Shown: positions 13,845 through 24,959 of the stretch, piece by piece
How the letters are laid out: each line of letters opens with the position of its first letter
Numbering within the stretch: position 1 is the stretch's first letter
DNA from: Hanleya hanleyi
Lineage: Eukaryota; Mollusca; Polyplacophora; Lepidopleurida; Hanleyidae
Direction of reading: 5' to 3'
Assembly: GCA_036873755.1 (NCBI GenBank)
Contig: JAVTVY010018773.1
Location: 1-64,000, forward strand
DNA length: 64,000 nt
The notes under the pieces: model-generated
Told to the model about the DNA's origin: nothing
The model's input: the letters and a program-made list of their open reading frames with translations, nothing else
Database searches by the model: none
Translations under genes and position numbers: made by a program

Positions 13845-14339
13845 GTGAACATTCCGGTCGCGCACTGATCACTTTGCTCCCCATTAGGCATAGCCTCTTT
13901 TGAAATAATGATGCGCAACGAGAGAAAAAAAAGACATCAAAGGATGCCGAGTTCGTCTTCCTTCGCCTAAAATATACGATCGAATTCGCCGCCAGACTTC
14001 GATCTCATGCAAATCTCCACGATTTTCCCCCAATGGTGTTTCCCCGACTAGTAACGTCATCAGTTCAAGCTGTAGTATCAAAGCACAGACCTGCGGACGA
14101 GCTGCAAATTTCCACAACATTGCGCTAACTTTCGTGAGACTGTGATTTGGTACTACATCGTGAACAAATGACGTCACTGGTCGGGAAAACTCCTTTGAGA
14201 GAACATGGCGGAGATTTGAGTCGTAGATTTTAGGTGAAGGGATATCTTTTTCCCCCGTTGCGCACCATTATTTCAAAATAGGCTATCTTATAATGGTGCG
14301 CAAAGGTAATACTAATTAGTGCGCGACCATGATGTTTAC
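13845..14339. mobile_element. MITE-like element, unit copy 3
   Basis: Same element as 2190-2681 with small indels (for example an extra ATTA before the right GTGCGCGACC). Confidence 0.58.
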
Positions 14340-15802
14340 TTTCACCACCCTGAGAATGGATAAGCGTGGAAAGTAGCTATGAATCTTATCTAATAAACTT
14401 CCTGTTGAGGACTTGATAAGGACTTTTCGAGACATCCCTTTTCAGTGATTATACGCAACATTAAAACGGTGGTGGAAACCATGCTGGCGTACTGACAAGA
14501 AGTCATATAACCCCACAGACAAATATACGGACTGATATTTGTAAAACATCACAAGGACCGAAAATGATCCCTGTGATGATTTTATTCCAACCACGCTTTT
14601 GTAGTAGCTGTTCATGTCGACATATTGAATGGCATGACCACACGGTCCCCAGCACCGGGTTGAGCCGTATTAGATACAAATATTTCAGAGCGATGATGTA
14701 ATAGGCCTATCAAGTCATCTGTTGAAAAATGGTGAACTATGTGACCGCCAGATAGTAAAAAAAAAATTGCCCAAACGAGGGAGTAATTATTGAATGCAAG
14801 TTCGTATTCAGAACAAATACCTGTGAGGCCTGACGTGGTTTCCGCTGAAAGAGGAAAAGATCGGTATCAAAATGTAATCTAAAGCCGGTACACAACGAAA
14901 CTGTCGTTGACAAGATTTCTTGCAGCCGTGTGATCAAGAGTTATAACAATTTTCTACATATTTACTAATTGTCGGGTTTCTTCGATGGGTAACACGCTTT
15001 TATTTACTGGTGCTCAGTCATACCTGTCTAACATTCAGTACAGCATAATATCGTTGCCTTTTGCAACCGGGAAATATTGTCTGCGCCAATGAAAATCTGG
15101 GGCATTCTGGACAATACTTTGACATTTATAAATGTAATTTACCGGTAAATGCGAAGAATTGCCAAATTCATTGTATCAAGCTTCTCTTTATTTTTATATT
15201 CCGCGGATTTGGTATTTCAAAGGATCTCTCAAGGTTATGTAGTCCCTCTAGCAGCCTCGACACGACTTGGTCTCCTCACATTTTTACACTATTCACCTGG
15301 TGCAGAGGGGAAACCGCCGGTTGCAATGCCTGTGCACAGCTCCCCTCTAAGAATTTCGGGCATAATTACTATAACGTCTTGTACACACGAACAGTTCCCT
15401 CTGGCTGTGTTCGTGTAATTTTTTTGGACCTTATGAAATACACTTCGAACATTTTAAATTTGTCGAAGACGATTTAGTTGTGTCCCCGGGTCGATGAAGC
15501 AAAGAGGCGCTTACATAAGAAAAACTCCCTTAGGTGTTACATTGGTGAAGCCAAAATTAATTCCTCAATTCTGCACAAAAATCTGTGTTTCGCGTAGGCA
15601 AAATACCCAAGTCTTACACAGCTGCAATAAAAGCGCGGCTGAGATACTAAGGCTACGTCCGAGAATTCACTGTATCCTCGGGTCTGAATGTTAGGTGTCG
15701 ACGAATACTTCCCTGTAGAGTCATATGGTTGCTTTTTAGTCGCCAGACGTCAATTTTCCCTACCTCTTACATATCGCTCCAATATACACTGAAAACTGTC
15801 AC

Positions 15803-16123
15803 AGTTAAAAGTGATGTAAACAGCGTCGACTGACGTTTGAAATGGAGCTTTCGTATGGTTTTCGATTTTTCGTGTGGATTTTAGCATGGCTTGTTTAATA
15901 TACATGTGCACCCAAAATATGACACCTTGAACCAAAATGATATCTCCATGTCATCGCAGGGCAGATCTGGTGATTGCGAAAACATTAGGTTCGTGTTTGG
16001 TTCAAGGTGTGATATTTTTAGATATATTAAACAACCCATGATAAAATGTACGCGAAGAAGCCAAAAACAGACGAAAGCCCAATTTCAAAGATCAGTGGAC
16101 GCTGTTTTACATCACTTTTGACT
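15803..16123. repeat. Foldback, unit copy 3
   Basis: Same structure as 4323-4643 with several substitutions (CAGCGTCGACTGACG instead of CAGCTTCGACTGACG). Confidence 0.58.
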
Positions 16124-16639
16124 CCAGGTTGGGTATTTTTTCTGTACGAAACAGTTCTTATACAGTATTAAAGTAGTTATAAATAGTCGATTTTCCTAAC
16201 GTAACACCGGAGTTATGCGTGTATAAACGTAACTGCGCATTTTCCACAAAACACACAAGAAACGGTTAAAAAACCTGGCAATGGTGGCAATACATTCCCT
16301 GTAAGTAGGCCGCTGGCACCCAATGAAAATTTCATTTTAACACTACATAACCAGGGGATCAACGCAGTGAGAAGCTGTCGCAATCTGCTGCAGTATAATA
16401 ATTGACTAATTATAGATCTAAAAGCTCTATGGTTACATGCACTGCATCCATGCACCCGGAACCTTGTACAAAATAAAATTTTCCGACTGCATCAGTTAAA
16501 ACCCCCTGTTTGTGCTTTTAGTCAGCCTCAGAATCCATCAAACATTTTGCTGCAATTAAGTAACAAATCGATTTTATGTCCCCGGTTATATTATTCATTC
16601 AACGTTCGGTGTTTCCAAGAAGCGTTTGGGATTCAGAGT

Positions 16640-17110
16640 TGTGGTTTTATTTCCCTTATATGTTGTGGAATTCGACATAGAATAGACGAAAAAACTATCT
16701 CAGAGTATGAGTATATCTTCGTTTAAATCGTTCTCACACGATGCGAATAAATCAATATTGGCGTGGACATAATGATGCTTAAATACAAAAGGCACTGGGA
16801 ATAAATCAACGTTGATGGTACAGGATAAAGCCATTAGGAAAAAATATGCACGAGGGTATCTAAAAAGGCAAACGAGAGATAATTTGTCTCGCAGAGGCGT
16901 TAAATGTACAAACTACTGAATTGAACAAATTATGTGTAACTATGCGTGCGTTCAAGGAATTTGGAGGCAACACGCTTAGAGTGAGATGTGGTGAGCTTTT
17001 TAAACACGAACTTAGGGCCAATAAACAATGGACTTGAAAATCCATTGCGTGTACAATATTCACGAGAAGTACGAGTACAAGAATATATGAGAACGGCAAG
17101 TTACAATACC
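16640..17110. repeat. Degenerate direct repeat A (partner at 18380-18840)
   Basis: This ~470-bp stretch aligns with gaps to 18380-18840: AAATACAAAAGG / AAACCCAAAAGG, GAACAAATTATGTGTAAC / CAACAAATTACGTATAAC, and TGTACAATATTCACGA / TTTACAATATTCATGA. No gene is recognisable. It may be a remnant of an old element or an old segmental duplication. Confidence 0.5.
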
Positions 17111-18004
17111 GGTATATGGATAATGCTGTTCCTAGGAATTGGAATATTGCGAAAGTTTGGTTCATTTTTTTTTCTCACCTGATTGTCATTCCTACCAAAC
17201 CAAACATCACGCGAGCGCCCGATATCCCAGCATACTGCCGATTTCATGCCCAAGTCAATGATGTCACGTGCTCGCTGTCTGCGTCGATTTGGGTAGTAAC
17301 TTTCCCAATAATTAATATATGAATAACTACATGATTATTGTATGTCCCAGCAAATCTACTGAGAAAGATTTGTGCGATTTTTTTGCATAAGTAAATAATT
17401 CTGTGTTCTGAAAATTAGGTCACTGGCATATTGTACATATTTTAGTATTTATTCAAAATATTAACTGTTTCAATCATTTTCTGTTTCAGTGGACGATCTC
17501 TGGGCTAAATTTTGACGTCGGCAAAGCGGGAGGGTACTGGTTCAAAATGTGCAAAGGAGTGAAAGGTTTTCATTTTCTATTGTGACTTCAAACTCAACGT
17601 TATGACGTTGCTATTATGACCAGTATTGATACAGAGTGTGCGCCATAGTTTCGTGGGAATGACCTCTGGTTTCATAATAAGGAAGACCGACCGTTTTTGA
17701 CCTCATTAATTTCTTTCTTGATTTATACTTGCTGATATCTATACTACTAGCCTGTTGGGTATTGTCAGTCTATCAATCGGACAAATGCGAATGTATTGCT
17801 GGGTTCGCCTACAGATTTGCCGGTGTCAGTGAGTAACGTTTCAATGGCCTCAGTTATGCCACTTTGGTTGGCGTGAAATTCATGGATCATTAACGACAAG
17901 AAAATATGACAAAAACTGATAGGGCAATGTTTATGTAGAAGAAGAAACAATTGAAATCGCTCTTACATATTTCTCTGGAAAATGGGCCGAATATGAACCC
18001 AGGA

Positions 18005-18245
18005 AACAAGAAGAGGGTGAATCAGAGGAGACGGAACAGGCTTGCGGGTGAGGGTGAGGCTTGCGGTAACGTAGCCAGATGAGGCTGAGATGTGGCAGAG
18101 GAGACGGCAAGATGAGGGTAATGCAGAAAAGACAGCAAGAATAGGGTGAGGCATGGGCGAACATAACAAGGTGAGGGTGAGGCAGCGGAGACAGTAAGCC
18201 GAGGATGAGGCAGAGGAGATATAGCAAGATGGGAATGAGGAATAG
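18005..18245. repeat. Purine-rich degenerate minisatellite
   Basis: About seven degenerate repeats of ~30-36 bp built on GAGGGTGAGGCAGNGGAGAC and AGCAAGATGAGGNTGAGG, strongly purine-biased on the plus strand. It opens long but repetitive frames on the minus strand, which I do not regard as genes. Confidence 0.65.
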
Positions 18246-18379
18246 CTATGATGGGACCTAGCCTGAACTGAAGATTCATGAAATTGAAAAAGTCTTTTCC
18301 CTACATCACCAGCTCACATGAAGAAATGGAATGCTGATGTTCGATATCGCCTAGTTTTTGCGACAGATCTTTTCGTTTG

Positions 18380-18840
18380 TGACTCAAATACGTGATTGAA
18401 CGTTTTGGGATTTACTATCTTTATTAGTGTTCAAAACCTCGTGAATGACAATTTTGTAGGAGATCGTTGAAATTGTTCCTGGTTGAATATGGATAAATCC
18501 ATATTGACGGCTGGATAATGTTTACTCAAACCCAAAAGGAAATAAATCGGATAGTGCAGGATGGAGAGGAGAGGCATAAATATTAAAAAATTCCGAAAAG
18601 TGGTAAACATTTTACAAGAATGTAGATCGATTCGTACAACAAATTACGTATAACCGCATATGAAGTTTTGGAGGAATTACGTTAAGAGAGAGCTAGTTGG
18701 CCATTGTAAAGGTCTTTTTTTAAACGAATGGTAAATATAAAGAGTGGATTGCAAATCGATTCGGTTTACAATATTCATGATATGTAAGAGTGAAAGGAAG
18801 GATAAAGTACATTAACTGTTACAAAAAGACCCATGTATTG
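18380..18840. repeat. Degenerate direct repeat B (partner at 16640-17110)
   Basis: Diverged second copy of 16640-17110 in the same orientation, ~1.7 kb downstream. The interval 17111-18379 between them shows no gene I can support. Confidence 0.5.
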
Positions 18841-19568
18841 ACAAGCTACAGAAAAAATTTTCATCCTGAATTACTTTTCCAATCGATTTCTATTTTACGG
18901 TAATCTACTTCCCGGAGTTTTTTTCACTAATGCCGTGAATTCCACTCGATGAATAGCAGCTTGCTGCATCAGTTGGCAAAATTGGCGATTTCTGGGCACT
19001 ACAAGGAAATCCCACAAGGCTGTTTACCGGTTAGTGCATGGAGGCAATTGCCTTATAATTGACATTTAGAGGCGTGGGTTGGCGTTCTCAGATTCCCTAT
19101 TCTATCCAAGAATGAAGGAATACCCCGGTCTTTGAGTTGCTGGACCACCTTCAACACCCCCCGGATTTCAGACCAAATTGGACAGTTTCTATTTACTGTA
19201 TTATATATAGTATTGGTAACTTGATATTCCTTGATTCGAGTGGAGTGAATTTACTCCTTCTGATAAGAAGAAACTAGAGATGAAGAGGTCAACAGAAACA
19301 CATATGCTCCACCCTGCGCATCTACAATGTACTTGTTGGGCTCATCGTGAAGTTGACCTCGTGAAGTTATGTAGTCAACATAATATTCAAGATCAATGGA
19401 GCGTATCTCAAAATATGATGTTGCGTGTATAGTGACCTTGACCTATGACCTATTGCCTCAAAAATCAGCAGGCTTTTTCGTGTCAACACGGATAAAATAC
19501 ATGTACCTGTAAACTTTCAAAGATTGGTAGAGTGTAATTAAGAAATATTTCCCTGTTCACTGGGGTAG
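18841..19568. other. No gene seen; fragment of TGACCT-type repeat
   Basis: No coding region is supported. Around 19430-19455 GTGACCTTGACCTATGACCT resembles the array at 39186-40560, suggesting a dispersed fragment of that repeat just upstream of the transposon at 19572. Confidence 0.4.
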
Positions 19569-19571
19569 AAC

Positions 19572-20072
19572 TAGTCCAGCGGCTAAGATGAAAATATGGC
19601 AGAATATTTCACTTTTGTGGAGAAATTATGAAACTTGGCACACCTGTAGGGGACCCCTGTAGGATTATTTTTCGATTAAGACCCAACTGTGAAACGCCCC
19701 CTGGTGGCCGCCATCTTGAATTTCAATATGGCCGCCATATTCGACATACTTTTGCCTATAACTTTGTAACTAAGGCAGATAGAAAGGTGATTTCAGTGCC
19801 TACCCCCACATTTTCAGGGTCAAGGAATCCAGTAAAGACATTACTGTGAACATCCGTTGTCGGCCATATTGGATTCCAAGATGGCCGCCGTATTAAACAT
19901 AATTACCTGTAACTTAGGATCTAAGGCAGATAGAAATGTAATTCCAATGGCTAACCCGACATTTTCAGGGTCAAGGAATCCAGTAAAGACATTATTGTGA
20001 ACATTCGGTGTCGGCCATATTGGATTCCAAGATGGCCGCCGTATTAAACATAATTGCCTGTAACTTAGGATC
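19572..20072 (+). repeat. Left terminal inverted repeat with 151-bp subterminal duplication
   Basis: Left arm of the transposon. Inside it a ~151-bp block starting ACATTTTCAGGGTCAAGGAA occurs at 19808 and again at 19959. Each block carries TCGGCCATATTGGATTCCAA followed by GATGGCCGCCGTATTA. Such repeated subterminal blocks are commonly transposase-binding sites; that role is inferred here. Confidence 0.8.
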
Positions 20073-20258
20073 AGATAGTCAGATAGAAAAGCACTTCTTG
20101 GTAGCAGGTTATTTGGCCCCTCCACTCTACCTCTCGTCACCGCTCTCGAAGCAAGGACGGGAGGAAGAACTCACAGAAGCCCTGTGTCCTCAGGATGGTA
20201 CATTATGTTCATGCAAGTTGTTTTGTATGTTTTAGGTGCTGAAACTAACTAACTAACG

Positions 20259-23200
20259 ATGTCCAAGTCGTTCAAGATCGTGCCTTCTACGTCAGCAGAT
20301 GGTGCTTCCGAAGCAGGAGAAAAACCTGACTTCAACTGGGGTATCTGTGCCCTTTGCCAAAGTCAAAAAGAAGAACCCATCGTCGTGCCAGGGAGGGGAA
20401 AACGGTCTGACAAAGGAATGGGATACGGTACATTGGCCCGAGAACTAAGTGATGCTCGAGATGCCGGCTTCAACCCACTGAAAATTGATTTCGATAGACT
20501 TGATGATGGACCTGGTATTGAGCAAACACTTCGTGCACATGAAGCTTGCTGGCATAAACTCTGTAAAAATGAATACTCTCAGCTGAAGTTAGATAGGTGG
20601 AGAAAACGTAGGGCTCCCAGTGACGATACACCTGAAGCCTCTCCTCGCAAAACTCGGAGAACTAGTGCAGATCGGAGTGAAACAAACGAAAAGGACATAT
20701 GTCTGTTCTGCGATGGTACGGACGGCGACCTTCATACTGCGTCGACATTTGCAATTGATCATACAGTGCGGCAATATGCAATAAAACTGAAGGACACAAA
20801 TTTGCTCAGAAAAATTGCTGGTGGTGATCTAGTGGCTATAGAAGCCAAGTATCACAAATCCTGTATGACTAAACTTTTTCACGATGCAAGGACTGCTCAG
20901 AAATGCCGTGAAGAAACGGACATTTCATCATTTGATGGCATAGCATTGGCAGAACTTATAGCTCACATTGATGAAGCCAGTAGTTTGCAAGACACAGCTC
21001 CAGTCTTCCGTCTTGCCGACCTTGCTGAGACGTATCGCCAACGTCTGGTTGATCTTGGGATGCCTCATGAGATTCAGGTCAATCGAACACGTTTAAAGGA
21101 GAGACTCCTGTTCAACTGTCCACATCTGACGGCAACAAAGCATGGCCGTGAAATCCTCTTTGTAGTTGACCGTGACATTGGAGATGCAGTTATTAGAGCC
21201 TGCACCACAGATTCGGATATCATGTGCTTGGCAAAAGCAGCAAATATAGTTCGCAGACATATTTTCGAAAACGATTACAGGTTCAACGGAAAACTAGGTC
21301 GTAAGGAACAAATGGAATCTGTGCCTAGCGTGTTGCTTGCTTTCGTGAGTATGCTACTTGAAGGACCTAACATAAAAGACCAGATGGATCGGACAAAGCT
21401 CCAGCGAAATGCTGGATTAACAGTTGCTCAGTTGCTCGTCTTCAACAGTGTTAAACATGCCAGTCTCCAAGGCCGTGTTCGACACAACAAGTCACAGGAA
21501 ACACCTCTGCCAATTTATGTTGGCCTGAAGATGCATTCAGATACCAGGAAGCGTGAACTTGTGGATCGATTACATAGTCTGGGGCTCAGCATTTCGTATG
21601 ACCGCTTGCTGAGGATGTCGTCTGGTGTAGCAAACCGTCTTTGCAGACAGTATGAAAGAGATGGTGTGGTCTGCCCACCGCAGCTTCAGAAGGGTGTATT
21701 CACAACAGGTCAAGCTGATAATATAGATCACAATCCAAGCTCGGTTTCTGCAAAGGACTCTTTTCATGGGACTGCTCACTCTCTCTGTCAACATCCAGAT
21801 GAAACTAATTCCGGCCAAATTCGCTCAGATGCGTCACTATTTGAGGACCAATCCAGTCAAACTAAACACGCCCAACAGCTACCAGCAAAGTACACAAGTA
21901 TACCCGCTGCACAGGCTCTTCCTAAGGATGCGCATGTTCCTGTTTACTATGGACCCGTTAGACCACCTACAGATGAAGCGCCGGTTCTGAGGGAAGACCG
22001 TAAGCTAGAGTATACGTGGTTGGAGCACCAGATGACGATCTGTCAGAAGGAGCCGCAGCTGTGTGCAACCGATAATGCGTCATGGGCAGCATACCATGCT
22101 TCCAGACAAGAGGATCCGCCAACTGCGCAGACAAATGTGTCATTGCTCCCATTTTTCCGTGAGAAGTCAACCTCTGTGGCTATGATCTCCCATATTATGA
22201 ACAACAATGCCGCTGCAACCCAATTCCTCAACCCCGGACAGACGCCCGTCCTCACGATGGATCAGCCGTTATATGCCATAGCAAAGCAGCTTCAATGGCG
22301 GTTTCCAAACTTATATGGGGAGGACAAGTATGTGATAATACTAGGGGGATTGCATACAGAGATGGCTGCCTTGAGGACCATCGGAGATATCCTTGACGGA
22401 AGTGGATGGACAGACGCTTTAACCCAGGCAGATATTGCGACTGCAGGTACCTGTGAAGGATTCCTTCATGCGTCTCATGTGACCAAAACCCGCAGGGCAC
22501 ATCAGGTTACTGCCGCAGCTTTGTATCAGTTACAGCAGAAAGCCTACCTGAATTCCAAGGAGACGGAAAACAGTGACAGTGGTCAAATCGAAGCAGATGG
22601 ATTCACAGAGTGGTGTGCTGAGAGGTCTGAAATGTACCCACAGTTCCATTTTTGGCAGACAGTGCTAGACTTTGAACTGACTATCTTTCAGTTTGTGAGG
22701 TCCCTGCGAGTGTCCGATTTCGACCTGTACATTGCATCGCAAGCCGAGTTGGTACCCTGGTTCTTCGCATTGGACCACCCAAACTATGCTCGCTGGTTAC
22801 CGGTTCATGTGCGAGATATGTCTTCCTTGCAAGAGAGATGTCCAGATGTCTTTCGTGAGTTCAAACGCGGAGCATTCACTGCCAAGAAAACATGCCGACG
22901 TTTCTCTGCCATTTCATTGGACCAGGCGCATGAACAGGTTAATGCACTGGTTAAGGGCGACGGTGGAGCTGTTGGCCTAACTGAAAACCCCGGAGCACTT
23001 CGGAGATGGATGGTGGCAGGGCCTGAAATAGCGAGACTAGTTGATGAGTTTGAGGACGGCTTCGACGAAGATGGGACTACCTCTGACGTCACTCCTCCGG
23101 ATCACCACCATGAGCAGACAAAAAGTGTCCAGGAGAAATTCGTTCATGATGTACAATCACTGGTGACCACAATTGAAGAGATGGAAAACCCATTCATGGA

Positions 23201-24851
23201 GGAGAGCATGGACCTGCTGAATCTAAATTCCAAAGCCATCATGCCAAAGGTTGCAGAAGCCATGAAGAACGTCTATTCGCTGGGGCAGGCAAAATACTAC
23301 CAATTCATGAAAGAGCGTCTCAAGTCCAATTCGAAGTCAATTGGATACACCATTCCCCGCAACAACCTGGCCATGTTTGGCAAGCCTGGTACGAAGAAGA
23401 TCAAGGCAGCAGGGAGGCTGACTGAACTGAAAAATGACAGGGCTCTGTTTTCAAGGTTGTACATTGCAAGTCAAACTAGAGAAGGAGATGTTGATGAATT
23501 CTTCAGGCACGAGAACCAGTCTACTCCACCGTCACTGGCAACTGGAGGTCAAATGCGCCAGGGTGACAAGCATAGCCTTTTGGACTGCCTCGAAGGAAAT
23601 GTGACAAACAGTCATGGTACCTCCTTGGATGTGGATGCTAAAGTCCTCGATGGACCGGCTGTTGTTCACTTCCTGGTTCCTGGAACCTGTGGTACCTTTG
23701 AGGATTATGCCAAGGAGGTCTTCCTACCATATGTGGTGAAGGAATTGGACACTGTCAGCCGAATCGATATTGTATGGGATGTTTACAAGTCGGACAGTTT
23801 GAAAAACGCTACGAGAGTGAAGAGGGGCTGTGGCACTCGGCGTCGGGTTTCATCCTCCACAAGAATTCCAGGCAACTGGCCAGGCTTTCTTCGAAACAGT
23901 GAAAACAAACAGGAGTTGTTTCGGTTTCTCGCACAGAAATGTGTGGACTATGACAACGAAGGTGACAAGACAATCTACAGTACGGTGGATGATCAAGTTG
24001 TGTGCTCATCTGGAGGCACCATAACTTCAGCGCTTGTTCCCTGCTCCCACGAGGAAGCAGACTCGAGGATCTTCGTCCATGCTAAGGACATGGCTCAGCA
24101 AGGACACGCGAAAGTGATGATCCGCACTGTGGATACTGACGTGGTGGTCATAGCAGTTGCCAAATTTTTGCAGATTGGTCTGGAGGAGCTATGGGTTGCC
24201 TTTGGTACTGGTAAGCACTACAGACACATTGCAGTACACCAGATAGTCAGCAGCATCGGGGCAGAGAAGTCGCAGGCACTGTCATTTTTCCATGCATTTA
24301 CAGGCTGCGACACGGTGTCGTTCTTCTCAAAGCGTGGGAAGAAGTCTGCTTGGCAAGCATGGCAGGCATATCCTGAGGCTACAGACGCCTTCCACGCACT
24401 GTGCTCGAGGCCTCCTGACGTACCGAAGACAGTGATTGAGACTCTGGAACGGTTTGTGGTCCTAATGTATGACCGCACCAGTGAACTTGAGGGTGTAGAT
24501 GCAGCAAGGCGCTATCTCTTCTCCAAGAAGTCTAGGGAGATCGAAAACATTCCTCCAACAGCAGCAGCTCTATTAGAACACACGAAGAGAGCTGCATTCC
24601 AAGCAGGCCACATCTGGGGTCAGTGCCTAGTCGCCAAGCCATTTGTTCCCTCACCAGGTGATTGGGGTTGGGAGAAGTGTGATGGACAATGGGGAATTGT
24701 ATGGACCACGCTTCCGGAGGCCGCAAAGGCTTGCTACGAGTTGCTCAGCTGCAAGTGCAAGAAGACCTGCAAGGGGAACTGCAAGTGTCACAGGGGAAAC
24801 CTGCAGTGCACTTCACTGTGCGCTTGCGATGGACAGTGTTATGGAAACTGA
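20259..24851 (+). CDS. Academ-like transposase with XPG/FEN1-like nuclease region and CXC tail, 1530 aa
   Basis: This is a single 1530-codon frame filling the transposon, with ATG at 20259 after a CTAACTAACTAACG leader. N-terminal metal-binding modules are visible: C30-x2-C33 with H94/C97/H99/C102, then C148-x2-C151 with H199-x2-C202. A basic linker (about 113-140) lies between them. The middle (about 660-860) carries conserved-looking blocks MDQPLYAIA (D668), GGLHTEM and DHPNYARWLPVH, probably part of the catalytic transposase core; I cannot assign the full DDE triad. Near the C terminus HEEADSR (E1265, E1266, D1268), VDTDVVVIA (D1292, D1294) and FTGCDTVSFF..KRGKKSAW (D1351) match the order of acidic motifs and the helix-hairpin-helix of XPG/FEN1-type 5' nucleases. 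The last ~33 residues (CKCKKTCKGNCKC..) form a cysteine-rich tesmin/TSO1-like CXC motif, a likely DNA-binding tail. There is no stop or frameshift, so the element may be recent. Acts in the nucleus by inference. Confidence 0.85.
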   Translation: MSKSFKIVPSTSADGASEAGEKPDFNWGICALCQSQKEEPIVVPGRGKRSDKGMGYGTLARELSDARDAGFNPLKIDFDRLDDGPGIEQTLRAHEACWHKLCKNEYSQLKLDRWRKRRAPSDDTPEASPRKTRRTSADRSETNEKDICLFCDGTDGDLHTASTFAIDHTVRQYAIKLKDTNLLRKIAGGDLVAIEAKYHKSCMTKLFHDARTAQKCREETDISSFDGIALAELIAHIDEASSLQDTAPVFRLADLAETYRQRLVDLGMPHEIQVNRTRLKERLLFNCPHLTATKHGREILFVVDRDIGDAVIRACTTDSDIMCLAKAANIVRRHIFENDYRFNGKLGRKEQMESVPSVLLAFVSMLLEGPNIKDQMDRTKLQRNAGLTVAQLLVFNSVKHASLQGRVRHNKSQETPLPIYVGLKMHSDTRKRELVDRLHSLGLSISYDRLLRMSSGVANRLCRQYERDGVVCPPQLQKGVFTTGQADNIDHNPSSVSAKDSFHGTAHSLCQHPDETNSGQIRSDASLFEDQSSQTKHAQQLPAKYTSIPAAQALPKDAHVPVYYGPVRPPTDEAPVLREDRKLEYTWLEHQMTICQKEPQLCATDNASWAAYHASRQEDPPTAQTNVSLLPFFREKSTSVAMISHIMNNNAAATQFLNPGQTPVLTMDQPLYAIAKQLQWRFPNLYGEDKYVIILGGLHTEMAALRTIGDILDGSGWTDALTQADIATAGTCEGFLHASHVTKTRRAHQVTAAALYQLQQKAYLNSKETENSDSGQIEADGFTEWCAERSEMYPQFHFWQTVLDFELTIFQFVRSLRVSDFDLYIASQAELVPWFFALDHPNYARWLPVHVRDMSSLQERCPDVFREFKRGAFTAKKTCRRFSAISLDQAHEQVNALVKGDGGAVGLTENPGALRRWMVAGPEIARLVDEFEDGFDEDGTTSDVTPPDHHHEQTKSVQEKFVHDVQSLVTTIEEMENPFMEESMDLLNLNSKAIMPKVAEAMKNVYSLGQAKYYQFMKERLKSNSKSIGYTIPRNNLAMFGKPGTKKIKAAGRLTELKNDRALFSRLYIASQTREGDVDEFFRHENQSTPPSLATGGQMRQGDKHSLLDCLEGNVTNSHGTSLDVDAKVLDGPAVVHFLVPGTCGTFEDYAKEVFLPYVVKELDTVSRIDIVWDVYKSDSLKNATRVKRGCGTRRRVSSSTRIPGNWPGFLRNSENKQELFRFLAQKCVDYDNEGDKTIYSTVDDQVVCSSGGTITSALVPCSHEEADSRIFVHAKDMAQQGHAKVMIRTVDTDVVVIAVAKFLQIGLEELWVAFGTGKHYRHIAVHQIVSSIGAEKSQALSFFHAFTGCDTVSFFSKRGKKSAWQAWQAYPEATDAFHALCSRPPDVPKTVIETLERFVVLMYDRTSELEGVDAARRYLFSKKSREIENIPPTAAALLEHTKRAAFQAGHIWGQCLVAKPFVPSPGDWGWEKCDGQWGIVWTTLPEAAKACYELLSCKCKKTCKGNCKCHRGNLQCTSLCACDGQCYGN

Positions 24852-24959
24852 GTTAACTACGAGGCCTAACACTAACAGTGGACTGCCTAGGTTTAGAGGG
24901 CGGCTAGCTTGGATTGAAATATTGCAGCTACACGTATTCGTTACTGTCTAAGATTCGAA

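Larger units (their letters stand above)
11731..16187. repeat. 5.87-kb tandem unit, copy 3 (truncated, diverged)
   Basis: Third copy, breaking off near 16187 just after AGTAGTTATAAATAGTC, where it runs into unrelated sequence. Its first ~600 bases match copy 1 better than copy 2, but from ~12480 on it diverges from both by substitutions and indels. It lacks ~100 bp near 13320 and lacks the 163-bp SINE-like insertion (empty site 14803-14815). It has a short extra segment near 12526-12550. Confidence 0.9.

Noticed and set aside
17931..18279. Pro/Ser/Leu-rich minus-strand frames
   Set aside because: They lie wholly in the purine-rich minisatellite; the composition is explained by the repeat.
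19570..19575. TA target duplication for the Academ-like element (ends GTCCAGCGG)
   Set aside because: A 3-bp AAC duplication with the longer TAGTCCAG ends explains the junction better and fits the protein type; TA is not formally excluded.
22805..23092. Minus-strand and other-frame ORFs within 20259-24851 and 46899-49028
   Set aside because: They are shadows of the long coding frames and show no independent motifs.
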